A stretch of DNA of 64,000 nt. Origin: an uncultured Vampirovibrio sp. (lineage in GTDB: Bacteria > Cyanobacteriota > Vampirovibrionia > Gastranaerophilales > Gastranaerophilaceae). Every line of letters starts with the position of its first letter. Within the stretch, counting starts at the first letter, position 1. This document shows, in pieces, positions 8,463 to 17,871 of this stretch. Under the pieces are notes generated by a model. It saw nothing but the letters and a program-made list of their open reading frames with translations. It was not told the DNA's origin and did no database searches. The DNA is taken from assembly GCA_910577635.1 (NCBI GenBank), contig CAJTNR010000006.1, positions 1-64,000 on the forward strand. Reading direction: 5' to 3'. The position numbers and the translations under genes were made by a program.

Positions 8463-9572
8463 TTATATTACCTCGATTTCAGCTTGAAGTGACCCTGCGC
8501 TTGATAATGCCTGTAGAATTGCAATTAAATCCAGAGGAGTTACTCCAATGTTATTAAGTGCGCTAACTAAATCAGATAAACTTGAATTAGCCTGCATTTC
8601 AATTAAAGAAGCCTGTTTTTCTGTAATCTGCACTCCTGCGTTTTGCTCAAGTGCTGTTTGTCCTTGGGAAAACGGATTCGGCTGGACAATTTCATTATCA
8701 ACAGTAATTGTAATTGTAATTCCTCCATGGGCAATTGCAGCAGGCAATAGTTTTGTGTTTCCCCCGATTACAATTGTTCCTGTTCTTTCATTTACTACAA
8801 CTTTTGCTTTTTCACTTACAGCGCCGACTATCTGGTTTTCAATTAAGGATAGAAAAGTTACTCTATCATTTATGTATCTTTGAGGGATTGTAACAACAAC
8901 CGCTCCCCCGTCAATTGCTTTAGAAGGGGCAATTCTTGTTGCAATGGTTTTTGAAATCCTGCTTGCCATGGTATAGTCTGCTTTATCCAATAAAAGAGTT
9001 AAGGTTGTTTCATCTCCTATTGAAGTTAGTATATCTCTTTCAATAATACCTCCATTAGGAACTCTTCCTGTTGTAGTAACTCCTTTAGAAGAACTTGCGC
9101 CTCCTGAACTTGCTTTAACTCCTCCAGTACTTACAGGACCTTGTGCAATAGCAACAATTTCTCCATTTGGAGCTCTCAGCTGGGTTTGAACTAAAACCCC
9201 TCCGGTTAAACTTTTAGCATCTGCCATAGCAGAAACTGTAACATCAATTTTATCTCCTTCCTTAGCAAAAGGCGGAATTGTAGCAGTTACAATAACCGCT
9301 GCTGATGTTCCTTTTTGAATGTAGTTAGATTGGTCAATAACTGTTCCTAATGCAAGGAGCATTTGCTGGCTTGTCATTTGCGTATGACGGGAATTGTCCC
9401 CGGTATTTTGTAGCCCTACAACAAGCCCGTATCCTACAACCTGGTTTTCTCTAATCCCTTTAACATGGGTAATATCTTTAATTCTTACGGTTTGTTCAGA
9501 AATTGCTCTAACTTGTTCTATTGGAAGAACCAAAGTTATAAGAATTATTAGAATCATTAATTTTTTCATCAT
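8463..9572 (-). CDS. flgI: Flagellar P-ring protein FlgI
   Basis: 369-residue periplasmic P-ring subunit with an N-terminal signal peptide (hydrophobic segment LMILIILITLVLP). Diagnostic segments are RIKDITHVKGIRENQVVGYGLVVGL near the N-terminus (residues about 30-55, seen here in full), NTGDN, and the C-terminal SLSDLVSALNNIGVTPLDLI. Length is normal. It forms the ring around the rod in the peptidoglycan layer together with FlgH. Presence of both rings indicates a diderm envelope. Start is either of two tandem ATGs. Confidence 0.95.
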   Translation of the reverse strand: MMKKLMILIILITLVLPIEQVRAISEQTVRIKDITHVKGIRENQVVGYGLVVGLQNTGDNSRHTQMTSQQMLLALGTVIDQSNYIQKGTSAAVIVTATIPPFAKEGDKIDVTVSAMADAKSLTGGVLVQTQLRAPNGEIVAIAQGPVSTGGVKASSGGASSSKGVTTTGRVPNGGIIERDILTSIGDETTLTLLLDKADYTMASRISKTIATRIAPSKAIDGGAVVVTIPQRYINDRVTFLSLIENQIVGAVSEKAKVVVNERTGTIVIGGNTKLLPAAIAHGGITITITVDNEIVQPNPFSQGQTALEQNAGVQITEKQASLIEMQANSSLSDLVSALNNIGVTPLDLIAILQALSSAGSLQAEIEVI

Positions 9573-9583
9573 TTTATCATACC

Positions 9584-10186
9584 CTAGAATACTGTTCTTA
9601 TTGCACGGTTTAATATACCCTCGTTTTGACCGCGAGAAACCGTTCCTGCTCCGTTCATTGCAAACTGTAAGTTAGCAACCTGGCTTGAATTAATTTTTCC
9701 TTGCTGATTAATCCATTTAGGATCAACAATTCCTGAAATTATTAAATCCATTCTTTCGTTTTGATTAACAAGACTCTTTTTGCCCTGAACTAAAAGATTG
9801 CCATTAGGTAAAACCTGTACAACCTGCGCTACTACAATATCTGACAAACTAAGAGTTCTTGTTGTCTGTGTTCCTCCTGAAACATCCAAATCTCCTGTGG
9901 TGCCATTAAGAGCCCCTTTTAGTTTTGTTTTGAATATAATATTCATTGCATTGGTAAAATTTTCAAGCAAAGAACTCGATTTATTTGTTGAATATGTCCC
10001 TGAATCACTCATTGTCGGAGCTTCATCAATTACAATTGAAACCAAATCCCCGACTCCTCTTGCACGAACAGAAGAATAAAGCGCTCTTGGTTCAATTAGT
10101 GCGTTTTGTGTGGCGTTGAGCGAAAAAAGACTTTCAGCGCCTGCAATTGAAGTTGATAATATTAATAATAAAAATATTTTTTTCAT
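9584..10186 (-). CDS. flgH: Flagellar L-ring protein FlgH, no lipobox
   Basis: 200-residue outer-membrane L-ring subunit. It has a signal peptide (IFLLLILSTSIAGAES), the motif RARGVGDLVSIVIDE and the C-terminal LPNGNLLVQGKKSL followed by GIVDP, all typical of FlgH. Most FlgH proteins are lipoproteins with a Cys right after the signal peptide. Here no cysteine occurs at that place or anywhere in the protein, and cleavage by signal peptidase I after AGA or nearby seems likely. It follows flgA by two bases. Confidence 0.92.
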   Translation of the reverse strand: MKKIFLLLILSTSIAGAESLFSLNATQNALIEPRALYSSVRARGVGDLVSIVIDEAPTMSDSGTYSTNKSSSLLENFTNAMNIIFKTKLKGALNGTTGDLDVSGGTQTTRTLSLSDIVVAQVVQVLPNGNLLVQGKKSLVNQNERMDLIISGIVDPKWINQQGKINSSQVANLQFAMNGAGTVSRGQNEGILNRAIRTVF

Positions 10187-10188
10187 AC

Positions 10189-10893
10189 TTAAATCCTTAC
10201 TGTTGCTTGATTGTACGAGCTTACTTTAGCTGAATAAACTTTGTTGTATTTGTTTGTCCTAACCTGTATTGTTTCTCCTAATCCTCCTTCTTTTAAGGCT
10301 TTTCCCTGCAAAGTGATCTTTAATCCTTTAGAAGATAGAAAAACGATATCTATTGTTGAGTTTTTATCGATTAAAGGTTTTTGTTTAATCCCGTTGGATA
10401 GAATTAAACTTCCTTTCTGGTAATTCCTCGTCGCATTAACGTTTTTTGGTGTGGTTTCGATAATTTTATCAAGATATCTTGAAACCTCCCTTTTTTCAAT
10501 AATTGTATTTGTTGAATCAATAGAACTATCATAATTAATAGGGGTTTTAGCAACAAGAACATCTTTATATACAAGAATTTGAACATTAATCGCAAAAGTT
10601 TTGACAATATTGTTTTTAGAATCCTTAACAATAACCCTTCTATAAGAATTTGTTTCAAAACCTTTATTATCGTTCTTAATTTCAATTCTTGGCTTTTGAT
10701 TATCAAGAGTAATTATTTTTTCCTGCGGAATACCTGTAATTTTTATTCTGTAATCCTTAAAATCCAATTCAGATTGAATTTTTTGTTTAATTTCATTATT
10801 TATACTATCCATTGTAAGAACATAGCAAAAAGCAGTGCTATTCAACAATAGAAACGAGAAAATAAGTATTAAGTTTTTAGTTAGTTTGTTCAT
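10189..10893 (-). CDS. flgA: FlgA, P-ring assembly chaperone
   Basis: 234-residue periplasmic chaperone needed for P-ring (FlgI) assembly. An N-terminal signal peptide (ILIFSFLLLNSTAFC) is followed by a poorly conserved beta domain. The C-terminal SAF-type domain contains YQKGSLILSNGIKQKPLI, KGLKITLQGKAL and GETIQVRTN. Length is normal. The gene starts at the last base of flgG and is followed closely by flgH, as in other diderm rod/ring operons. Confidence 0.9.
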   Translation of the reverse strand: MNKLTKNLILIFSFLLLNSTAFCYVLTMDSINNEIKQKIQSELDFKDYRIKITGIPQEKIITLDNQKPRIEIKNDNKGFETNSYRRVIVKDSKNNIVKTFAINVQILVYKDVLVAKTPINYDSSIDSTNTIIEKREVSRYLDKIIETTPKNVNATRNYQKGSLILSNGIKQKPLIDKNSTIDIVFLSSKGLKITLQGKALKEGGLGETIQVRTNKYNKVYSAKVSSYNQATVRI

Positions 10894-11678
10894 TATACTA
10901 TCTGATTAGTTTGCTGCAATATATCCGACCCTGCTGTAATTACTTTGGAGTTTGTTTCATAAGCTCTTTCTGTTTTAATCAAATTAACCAATTCTTCAAC
11001 TGTTTGAACATTTGATCCTTCTATAAAACACTGCTCAATTGTCCCATATCCGTCTTCTCCCGCGGTTCCCTGCAGGGGAGTTCCGGAGGCTTGCGTTTCT
11101 CTGTATAAGTTGTGTCCAATTGCTAAAAGTCCTGAGGGATTCTGGAATTTTACAAGCTGGATTTGTCCTAATTGCGTTTGTTCTGAGTTTGTTCCTGTTG
11201 TGCAAGAAACAATCCCTGCTTGAGATACGGTTATATCCTTAGCATTCACGGGAATTGTAATCGGGGGCTGCAGCTGGTATCCGTCTGAGGTTACAATTTG
11301 TCCGTTTGCATCCATTTGCCAGGCTCCGTCTCTTGTATAGGCAATTGACCCATCATCTAGTGTAATCTGGAAAAATCCATCTCCTGCAATTGCCATATCA
11401 AGTTGTCTATCGGTGCTCTGCAGCGTTCCTGTTGTAAAAACTCTTGTTGTAGCGCTGGTTTTAACTCCTAAACCAACTTCAATACCTACGGGCTGGTAAG
11501 TTCCTTGTCCCATTTGAGCACCGGGCGTTCTATGAACCTGGCTCAGTAAATCCTGAAACTCTGCTCTCACTTTTTTATATCCATAAGTCGATAAGTTGGC
11601 AATATTATGAGAAATGACATCTAAATTGTTTTGCTGGGCAATCATACCCGTTGCTGCTGTTGTTAGAGCTCTTAACAT
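10893..11678 (-). CDS. flgG: Distal rod protein FlgG
   Basis: 261-residue distal rod subunit. The N-terminal axial signature NNLDVISHNIANLSTYGYKK is followed by the FlgG-specific YKKVRAEFQDLLSQ and GLGVKTSAT. The C-terminal signature is VEELVNLIKTERAYETNSKVI. It lies 15 bases downstream of the flgF-like gene and overlaps flgA by one base. It is distinguished from FlgF by the QDLLSQVHRTPGAQ segment. Confidence 0.94.
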   Translation of the reverse strand: MLRALTTAATGMIAQQNNLDVISHNIANLSTYGYKKVRAEFQDLLSQVHRTPGAQMGQGTYQPVGIEVGLGVKTSATTRVFTTGTLQSTDRQLDMAIAGDGFFQITLDDGSIAYTRDGAWQMDANGQIVTSDGYQLQPPITIPVNAKDITVSQAGIVSCTTGTNSEQTQLGQIQLVKFQNPSGLLAIGHNLYRETQASGTPLQGTAGEDGYGTIEQCFIEGSNVQTVEELVNLIKTERAYETNSKVITAGSDILQQTNQIV

Positions 11679-11693
11679 CTTCTATTCTTCTCC

Positions 11694-12551
11694 TTATCTT
11701 GAAATATTTCCAAGTGCAATTCCTTGACCCAGTGTTTCACTTTCTGTTTTAAGTATTGTACTCATTGATTCATATCCTCTTGAGATATTAATTGAATTAA
11801 GCATTTCTTTAATCGTATTAGCATTTGACATTTCAATTTTTCCCTGCTGCAGAGAAAAAGTTCCATCTTGTTTAGTATAAACTCCGGGGTTTTGACCGTA
11901 AATCGGCAGATACTTAGCTTCTCCCACGCCTGAAATTTTTGTTTTATCTTCAAAGTCGCAAATTTGAATTTTTTGTAAATTAGCACTAAAATTAGGATTA
12001 TTCAGACTTATTTGCCCGTTTTCTGCTATTATAAGGTCTTTTTCAACTTCTAACCTGTTCATTTCATTCTTGTCTTGACTATCAGGGTCTCTTGTAATTC
12101 GAATTCTTCTGTTTTGAACATCCATTATATAATCCCCGTCTTTATTAACAAGAAAGTTATCATCAGTAAGGGCAAAATTTCCTGTTCTTTGATAATAGTA
12201 GTTCCTCTCATCATAAGGGGCATTATCGGGGATATCCTGATAGCGGACTTTAAAGAATCCATCTCCTTGAAAAGCAACATCTAATTTGTTATTGGATTCC
12301 ATTAACCCCCCTTGAGAAAAGTCGATATAAGTTCTATCAACCCTTGGTCCAATGCTTAGTGAGCCTGCTTCTGTTTTTATTCCAAGTGCGTTTTTTGCTT
12401 CAACTTTTGAATTGAGAATATTCTGGAAAGTAATATTTGTTCTTTTGAATCCTGCAGTTGTAACATTTGCAATATTATGAGCGGTGACATCTTCAAAGTT
12501 GATTAATGCTTCCATGCCTTTGGCTAAAGACGCAATTCCTCTTGAAATCAT
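11694..12551 (-). CDS. flgF: Proximal rod / hook-basal body protein (FlgF type)
   Basis: 285-residue axial rod protein. It has the N-terminal signature FEDVTAHNIANVTTAGFKR, a central region and a C-terminal helix (IKEMLNSINISRGYESMSTIL). Position directly before flgG and the general sequence point to FlgF. A second FlgG-like or FlhO-type rod protein is the alternative. A very strong AGGAGGTGA ribosome-binding site precedes the start. The start overlaps the stop of the lytic transglycosylase gene by four bases. Confidence 0.85.
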   Translation of the reverse strand: MISRGIASLAKGMEALINFEDVTAHNIANVTTAGFKRTNITFQNILNSKVEAKNALGIKTEAGSLSIGPRVDRTYIDFSQGGLMESNNKLDVAFQGDGFFKVRYQDIPDNAPYDERNYYYQRTGNFALTDDNFLVNKDGDYIMDVQNRRIRITRDPDSQDKNEMNRLEVEKDLIIAENGQISLNNPNFSANLQKIQICDFEDKTKISGVGEAKYLPIYGQNPGVYTKQDGTFSLQQGKIEMSNANTIKEMLNSINISRGYESMSTILKTESETLGQGIALGNISR

Positions 12552-13222
12552 AGGTTCACCTCCTTAATTTTATTGTAGCTGTTCATAATTGAATTAACGT
12601 AGTTTTGAGTTTCTTTATAAGGAGGAATTCCCCCGTATTTTTTAACAGCTCCGCTTCCCGCATTATAAGCAGCAAGAGCTAATTGTTTATTGTTATCATA
12701 CTTATCCAATAAGCCTTTTAAGTACTTAACTCCCCCTTCAATATTTTCTAAAGGATTATAAGCATCCACAACCCCAAGGCTTTTTGCGGTTTTAGGCATT
12801 AGCTGCATTAGACCCATTGCTCCTTTTTTGCTTGTTGCCTTAGGATTAAAGTTGGATTCTTGTTTTATTATTGCTTTAATAAAGTCACCGTCGATATTGT
12901 ATTTATTAGAAAAAGTTTCAATAATTTCATCAATATTTAAACTCTGGCTTTTTAAATCAAGCTTGGATTTTAAATTAACACTTTCAATAACAGGCTCTTT
13001 TTCTTCAACAACAGGTTCAGCTTCTACAATCTCATCTATTTTTTTATCACTGAGTTTACCATCTAGAATCTTTTTAAAATCAGATTCAATTGTGCTTTCA
13101 TTATCTATTTGCTGAAGTTTGTCAGTTGGGCTATTAAGACGCTCTAAAAGAGCGAAGTTTTGCTCAATAGAGCTCATTCTCGCTAAGGTCAGGTTAAGAC
13201 TTGCACCTATCCCTTGTGTCAT
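12548..13222 (-). CDS. Lytic transglycosylase (SLT domain), flagellar operon
   Basis: 224-residue protein with a disordered, charged N-terminal half and a C-terminal SLT/goose-lysozyme-type domain (residues about 105-220). The catalytic glutamate is in IIKQESNFNPKA. The GAMGLMQLMP and LALAAYNAGSGAVKKYGG motifs are complete. No signal peptide is visible, so export through the flagellar gate is plausible. It is the first gene of the operon and may open the peptidoglycan for the rod, replacing the missing muramidase half of FlgJ. The ATG has AGAGGA about eleven bases upstream. Confidence 0.88.
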   Translation of the reverse strand: MTQGIGASLNLTLARMSSIEQNFALLERLNSPTDKLQQIDNESTIESDFKKILDGKLSDKKIDEIVEAEPVVEEKEPVIESVNLKSKLDLKSQSLNIDEIIETFSNKYNIDGDFIKAIIKQESNFNPKATSKKGAMGLMQLMPKTAKSLGVVDAYNPLENIEGGVKYLKGLLDKYDNNKQLALAAYNAGSGAVKKYGGIPPYKETQNYVNSIMNSYNKIKEVNL

Positions 13223-13351
13223 TTTTACAGTTATCCTCTTACCATATGTCTAATAATATAATATTAGTCTAAGTTTTGAATAAATCTATCAATCAAAAGG
13301 TGGAAAAAAATTAAACCTAAGGATTTATTTTTCTATATTAAAAATTCATAG

Positions 13352-13357
13352 TATAAT
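13352..13357 (+). promoter_or_regulatory. TATAAT -10 box close to TPR-gene start
   Basis: A perfect TATAAT ends seven bases before the ATG at 13365. If used, transcription would start at or next to the start codon, giving a leaderless mRNA. This agrees with the lack of any Shine-Dalgarno sequence there. The -35 region is weak (T-rich). Confidence 0.4.
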
Positions 13358-13364
13358 AATAATT

Positions 13365-15026
13365 ATGAATATTCTTTTTGTAAGCGCTTTAGTAATATTC
13401 GCCCTTATTTTCATCTGGGTTTATATTCTTTTTATTACTAATTCAATTAATGAAAAAGCCAAAAAAGAAGAGAAAAAAACAACCGAGGTTGTTTATAAAA
13501 ACCCTCTTGAGCGCTGTGAAACTCTATTTGAACAAGGGCTTCATGAGGAGCTTCAAAGGTATGCGCAAAAGGAATTATCAAAAAACTATGGAAATATTGA
13601 ACTAAGAAGAATACTGGCTAAATCCCTAATGGCAAGCGGGAATGAACAAATGGCAATTGCTCACTATGAAGCAATTTTAGCTGTTGCTTCTTTTGATATT
13701 GAAACACAAGAACTTCTTGCGCGCTATTACTGTGAAAACGGACCTAAAACAAGAGCAATAGAGCTCTATGAACAAATCCTGCTTTTTGATAGAGGCTCTA
13801 TTGTTGCTGCTGAGAATCTGGCAAAACTTTATGATGAAACAAGAAACTATCAAAAATCAATTGAAATGTACAAGGTTTTACTTGATGCTCAGGTAGAGGA
13901 AAAAGAAATTCTTGAACTTAAGTATATAATTGCGGATTTATACTCAAAAACTTCCCAATTCGATAAAGCATTTGAAGCTTATAAGGAAATACATTCTCTT
14001 GAGAGCGAGAATCTGGAGATTCTTATTCTGCTTGCTGATTTAGCTTATAAAAACAAATATTGGGTTGATTGTTTAAGTTATTATCAAAAAATAATTTCAA
14101 TCGTAGGTGAAGACTTTGAAATATTGGAAAAAATTGCCCAATTGCAGGTAACTTTACAATATCACAAAGATGCAATTGAAACTTATACAAAAATTATATC
14201 CTTAGAGGATTCTTCAAGTCCTAATTATTTGTATCATCAAAACGAATTGTGCAATGAAATGCTTAAGGAAGGATTATACAAAGAAGCAATCGATAGATTG
14301 AAAGATCTTCTTATTAAAAATCCTAAAGAAACTTCTTTTGCCTTTAGTTTGGCCTCTGCCTATACTTTAATTGGTGATTTTTCAGTAGGAGTTAATTTAT
14401 ACAAAAAACTATTGGAGGATCTGCCGATTGATCAAAGTGAAATTATAATTAAATATATTTCCAATCTTATTTGCTCCTGGGCTTTGGATTTATTCAAAAA
14501 AGGAGATTATAATCAGGCTTTCGACAAGTTTTTTGAAGCCCTTAAATACAATGAAGAAAATGATGAAGTTTATTATCAACTCGGGGTTTGCAACTACTAT
14601 ATTAAAAGTTTTCAAGATTCAATAGCCCATTTTAAGCGAGCAATTGCAATAAAACCGCAGGATTCAAGGTATTATTACGGATTAGGCTGCGCTTATGATG
14701 AACTTGAACTTGTAAAAAATGCTAAAATGGCTTTTTATGATGCAATTAATATTGATCCATCCAATATTAGTGCAAGAATTGCCTATGCGCTTTCTTTAAC
14801 TAAAGAACTTGAATATGCACAAAGCATTGAGCAGTTCTCAATCATACTTGAAACTAATCCCAATGATGCTGATACAACCTATAACCTTGCTTTAGCATAT
14901 GACCTTGTAGGAGACATTGAAAGGGCAATAAAATACTACAGAAAAGCACTTGAGGTTGATTCGAACCATAAAGAAGCTATAAACAACTTGAATCTTCTTA
15001 TTGGTGAAGAGGAACCTATAAGTTAA
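13365..15026 (+). CDS. Membrane-anchored TPR-repeat protein
   Basis: 553-residue protein with one N-terminal membrane helix (residues about 3-25) and a short charged linker. The rest is an array of tetratricopeptide repeats, for example NDEVYYQLGVCNYYIKSFQD and NDADTTYNLALAYDLVGDIE. The TPR part probably faces the cytoplasm or periplasm as a protein-binding scaffold. The partner is unknown. It is divergent from the flagellar operon and overlaps the end of murI by 11 bases on the opposite strand. Confidence 0.85.
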   Translation: MNILFVSALVIFALIFIWVYILFITNSINEKAKKEEKKTTEVVYKNPLERCETLFEQGLHEELQRYAQKELSKNYGNIELRRILAKSLMASGNEQMAIAHYEAILAVASFDIETQELLARYYCENGPKTRAIELYEQILLFDRGSIVAAENLAKLYDETRNYQKSIEMYKVLLDAQVEEKEILELKYIIADLYSKTSQFDKAFEAYKEIHSLESENLEILILLADLAYKNKYWVDCLSYYQKIISIVGEDFEILEKIAQLQVTLQYHKDAIETYTKIISLEDSSSPNYLYHQNELCNEMLKEGLYKEAIDRLKDLLIKNPKETSFAFSLASAYTLIGDFSVGVNLYKKLLEDLPIDQSEIIIKYISNLICSWALDLFKKGDYNQAFDKFFEALKYNEENDEVYYQLGVCNYYIKSFQDSIAHFKRAIAIKPQDSRYYYGLGCAYDELELVKNAKMAFYDAINIDPSNISARIAYALSLTKELEYAQSIEQFSIILETNPNDADTTYNLALAYDLVGDIERAIKYYRKALEVDSNHKEAINNLNLLIGEEEPIS

Positions 15027-15783
15027 CCAATTGTGCTTTTTCAATATCAAAAAAAGTTTTAGCGCTGAGGATAAATTCTTTCGGGTTTTTTGATACAAAA
15101 AATTCCAGTTTTCCTTCCCCTTTATTTTCAAGACTGTTTTTTACAGTTTTTGCAAGATAATACCCGGGATCAAAGTAATCAACATTGTAAATTTTTTTCA
15201 TGATAGCAGCTAAATAAGGATAATGGGTGCATCCTAAGATAATTCTTTTAGCTTTATTATCCTTTGCAATCTGGAGTTTTTCTTTGATTAAATCAATAGA
15301 TTTTTTGTCATCATATGTTCTATTCTCCACAATTTCAACAAAACCCGTGCAATCAATTGATACAACATTAATTTTATCATTAATTTTTCTAATTTCTTCT
15401 TCATATTTCCCAGATTTTGTTGTAGCTCGGGTTGCAAGAGCAGCAATTGTGTCGTTTTCTTTTAATCCTTGAACCGCATAAGGAGCAGCGGATTGAATAA
15501 GAGGGAAAATATTGATTTTATTTAGGAAATACTCTCTAAGATCTAAATATGCAACAGCAGAGGTAGTATTGCAGGCAAAAACCACGTTTCTGACGTTTTT
15601 TTCCAAAAAAAACTCAAGAATATTTTTTGTATAAGTAAAAATTTCCTCTTTGGTTTTAGTCCCGTAAGGAACGTGTTTTGTATCTCCAAAAAAGATAAAG
15701 TTTTGATTAGGAAGAGCTTTTTTTAGCTCCCAAAGAACACTTAATCCTCCTACTCCGCTATCTAATACTCCAATGTTTGTCAT
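15016..15783 (-). CDS. murI: Glutamate racemase
   Basis: 255-residue racemase supplying D-glutamate for peptidoglycan. The two catalytic cysteines are C71 in ACNTTSA and C185 in GCTHYP. The N-terminal GVLDSGVGGLSV with D8 and S9 is intact, as is the HVPYGTK substrate loop. Normal length. Its start overlaps the end of the upstream amidase gene by four bases, so the two cell-wall genes form an operon. Confidence 0.95.
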   Translation of the reverse strand: MTNIGVLDSGVGGLSVLWELKKALPNQNFIFFGDTKHVPYGTKTKEEIFTYTKNILEFFLEKNVRNVVFACNTTSAVAYLDLREYFLNKINIFPLIQSAAPYAVQGLKENDTIAALATRATTKSGKYEEEIRKINDKINVVSIDCTGFVEIVENRTYDDKKSIDLIKEKLQIAKDNKAKRIILGCTHYPYLAAIMKKIYNVDYFDPGYYLAKTVKNSLENKGEGKLEFFVSKNPKEFILSAKTFFDIEKAQLVNL

Positions 15784-17741
15784 TTCGCCTTTAAATACTC
15801 CAGAATTCCTTTGACAATAGCATCTGCAATTTCTTGCTGTCTTTGTTTTGTTATTAGCTTTGAAAGCTCTTCGTCATTTGAAATGAAGCCCATTTCAATT
15901 AGAACCGAAGGTGCTTCTGTATGATTTATAACATAAAAACGAGATTTTATCACGCCTCTGTCTTTGGTTTGCCATTTATTAACATTCTTTTCACTTGCGA
16001 AGTGTTTGTGGATAGTTTGAGCTAACTTATGGCTGTCATCTTTAAAGTAGTGAGTTTCAAGACCCAAAGGATCCTTTGCAACAGTTGAGTTTGCATGGAT
16101 GCTGACAAAAATATCAGGACTAATTTCATTAGAAAAATTAACCCTTTCTTCTAAGCTCATTGAAACATCTTTTGTTCTTGTCATATGAACATAAATATTT
16201 TTCTTTATCAGTTTGTCATAAACCAGTTTTGCTACAATTAAATTAAGCGTTTTTTCATAATTTTTATTGTTAACCGCTCCTGTATCAGCCCCTCCGTGTC
16301 CTGGGTCAATTACAACTTTTCTCATTGTGCTGATTGAGAGGTTCTCTTTCTTTTTCTTTGGTTTTTCTGCTTTTTTCTTGTCTATATCTTCGTTTTTTGG
16401 AACATAAATAACATTGATATTCTCTTTTTTGGTTTCTGGTTTTTCAATTTTTTCAACAGGTTTTTGCTCAACTGTTTTATTCTTGAAACACAAAGTAATG
16501 GATTTAGCATTTGATTCAACATTTGCATAGGAAAAATTTAAATCAGAAGTGGGAATGATAAAACGGGTTTTATCATTGGAGATTTTTAGTGCTTCGATTT
16601 TTATTCCCTGGTTTTTTAACATTTGCTCAAAAGAGGAAATATTATAATCGGACAAATTGTCAATATCTAAATAAAAATTGTCATTAAGCTCAAAAACATT
16701 GTAGGCTGCTGGTTTATCAAAGTTGATATTGAATAAAACATAGTCAGTTTTTGTTTTGGTTAGTTTGTATGAAAGTACTCTTGCAGGATTTGCACTAAAG
16801 GCAGTGTTTATGATAAATGTTCTATCTGCGACAAAAAGACTTTGTCCATCAGGGGAGATAATGTATCTGTAATCCTTGTAATTATCTGCAAGAAGCGTTA
16901 GTTTAATCTTTTTTTCATTAAATTTTTCAAGAGTTAAAGTGGCTTTTTGATTTGGAATATCATAAGTCTTATTCTCCAAATTCTTGGATAGAATCGCATT
17001 ATCAAGGATGATTTCAGCCTTTTTTCCTTCAGGGTTATAAGTAACCCTCTGCATTGATAAAGCCCCTACCCCTCTTAGAATAAGCCCGTTTGAGCCTTGG
17101 GTTACCTTTGAAAGATAATATTTCCCCTGCATTTTAGGCTCCACTTCAACAACATTGGGATTATTATTGTAAATTATTTTTGCTTTTGTGTTTTGTAAAA
17201 CAGCCCCTTTATCCCCGTCTCCTGAGGGAGTGTAAAACTTGTATTGAATTGAATTATCGATAATGTCAGAGTCATATTTAATTATGATATTTTTCCCATT
17301 GGTGTATGTTTTAAAAAGAGCAAGATTGGCGTCTTCTTTTGCTTCAATAACCACTCTTACAATATTAGGATTAATTGAGAATTGAGACAAGCGGATTAAT
17401 TTGATTTTTTTTGAGTTTATATATTCATAAGTTCTTTTTTGTCCAATCAAAGAAGCATTTGGAATATCAATTATATATCGTTTAGGATCAGTAAGCGATG
17501 AGGTTTTAATAGCATTTGTATTAACAGGGTTTGTAATAATACTAATCGTATTAGTTTTACTATCAGCAATAGGAATATAAAAAGAACTCTGGGTTTTATA
17601 GCTTCCGGATCCTTTAAGAAGGATCATTCTATCTGAGTTATCAATAATCAAGTTGCCGATTTTTAACTCGGCAAAACAAGCACTATTCAACCCTAGTGCC
17701 GTACAAAAGATTATCATTGCTGCTAGTCTTAGTAAAAACAA
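15780..17741 (-). CDS. N-acetylmuramoyl-L-alanine amidase with AMIN-type domains
   Basis: 653-residue secreted peptidoglycan amidase. The N-terminal signal peptide is AAMIIFCTALGLNSACFA. A long beta-rich region follows, with repeated AMIN-like units (VRVVIEAK; a second around residues 330-415). A Lys/Pro/Glu linker precedes the C-terminal Amidase_3 domain (residues about 470-650). Zinc-binding and catalytic signatures are present: VVIDPGHGGADTGA, SLEERVNFSN, FVSIHANS and VLIEMGFISN. AMIN domains usually target such enzymes to the septum or cell wall. Cotranscribed with murI. Confidence 0.9.
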   Translation of the reverse strand: MFLLRLAAMIIFCTALGLNSACFAELKIGNLIIDNSDRMILLKGSGSYKTQSSFYIPIADSKTNTISIITNPVNTNAIKTSSLTDPKRYIIDIPNASLIGQKRTYEYINSKKIKLIRLSQFSINPNIVRVVIEAKEDANLALFKTYTNGKNIIIKYDSDIIDNSIQYKFYTPSGDGDKGAVLQNTKAKIIYNNNPNVVEVEPKMQGKYYLSKVTQGSNGLILRGVGALSMQRVTYNPEGKKAEIILDNAILSKNLENKTYDIPNQKATLTLEKFNEKKIKLTLLADNYKDYRYIISPDGQSLFVADRTFIINTAFSANPARVLSYKLTKTKTDYVLFNINFDKPAAYNVFELNDNFYLDIDNLSDYNISSFEQMLKNQGIKIEALKISNDKTRFIIPTSDLNFSYANVESNAKSITLCFKNKTVEQKPVEKIEKPETKKENINVIYVPKNEDIDKKKAEKPKKKKENLSISTMRKVVIDPGHGGADTGAVNNKNYEKTLNLIVAKLVYDKLIKKNIYVHMTRTKDVSMSLEERVNFSNEISPDIFVSIHANSTVAKDPLGLETHYFKDDSHKLAQTIHKHFASEKNVNKWQTKDRGVIKSRFYVINHTEAPSVLIEMGFISNDEELSKLITKQRQQEIADAIVKGILEYLKAK

Positions 17742-17871
17742 TGTTTTTTCCTCATTTTTTTATTCTAGCACTAATTATGAATTATTATCTAATACGGATT
17801 GTTGAATTTTAGGCTAAATTTTAAAATAAATTGTTTTTGACTTTTTAAAGAAACCCTAGTAACATTGATTT

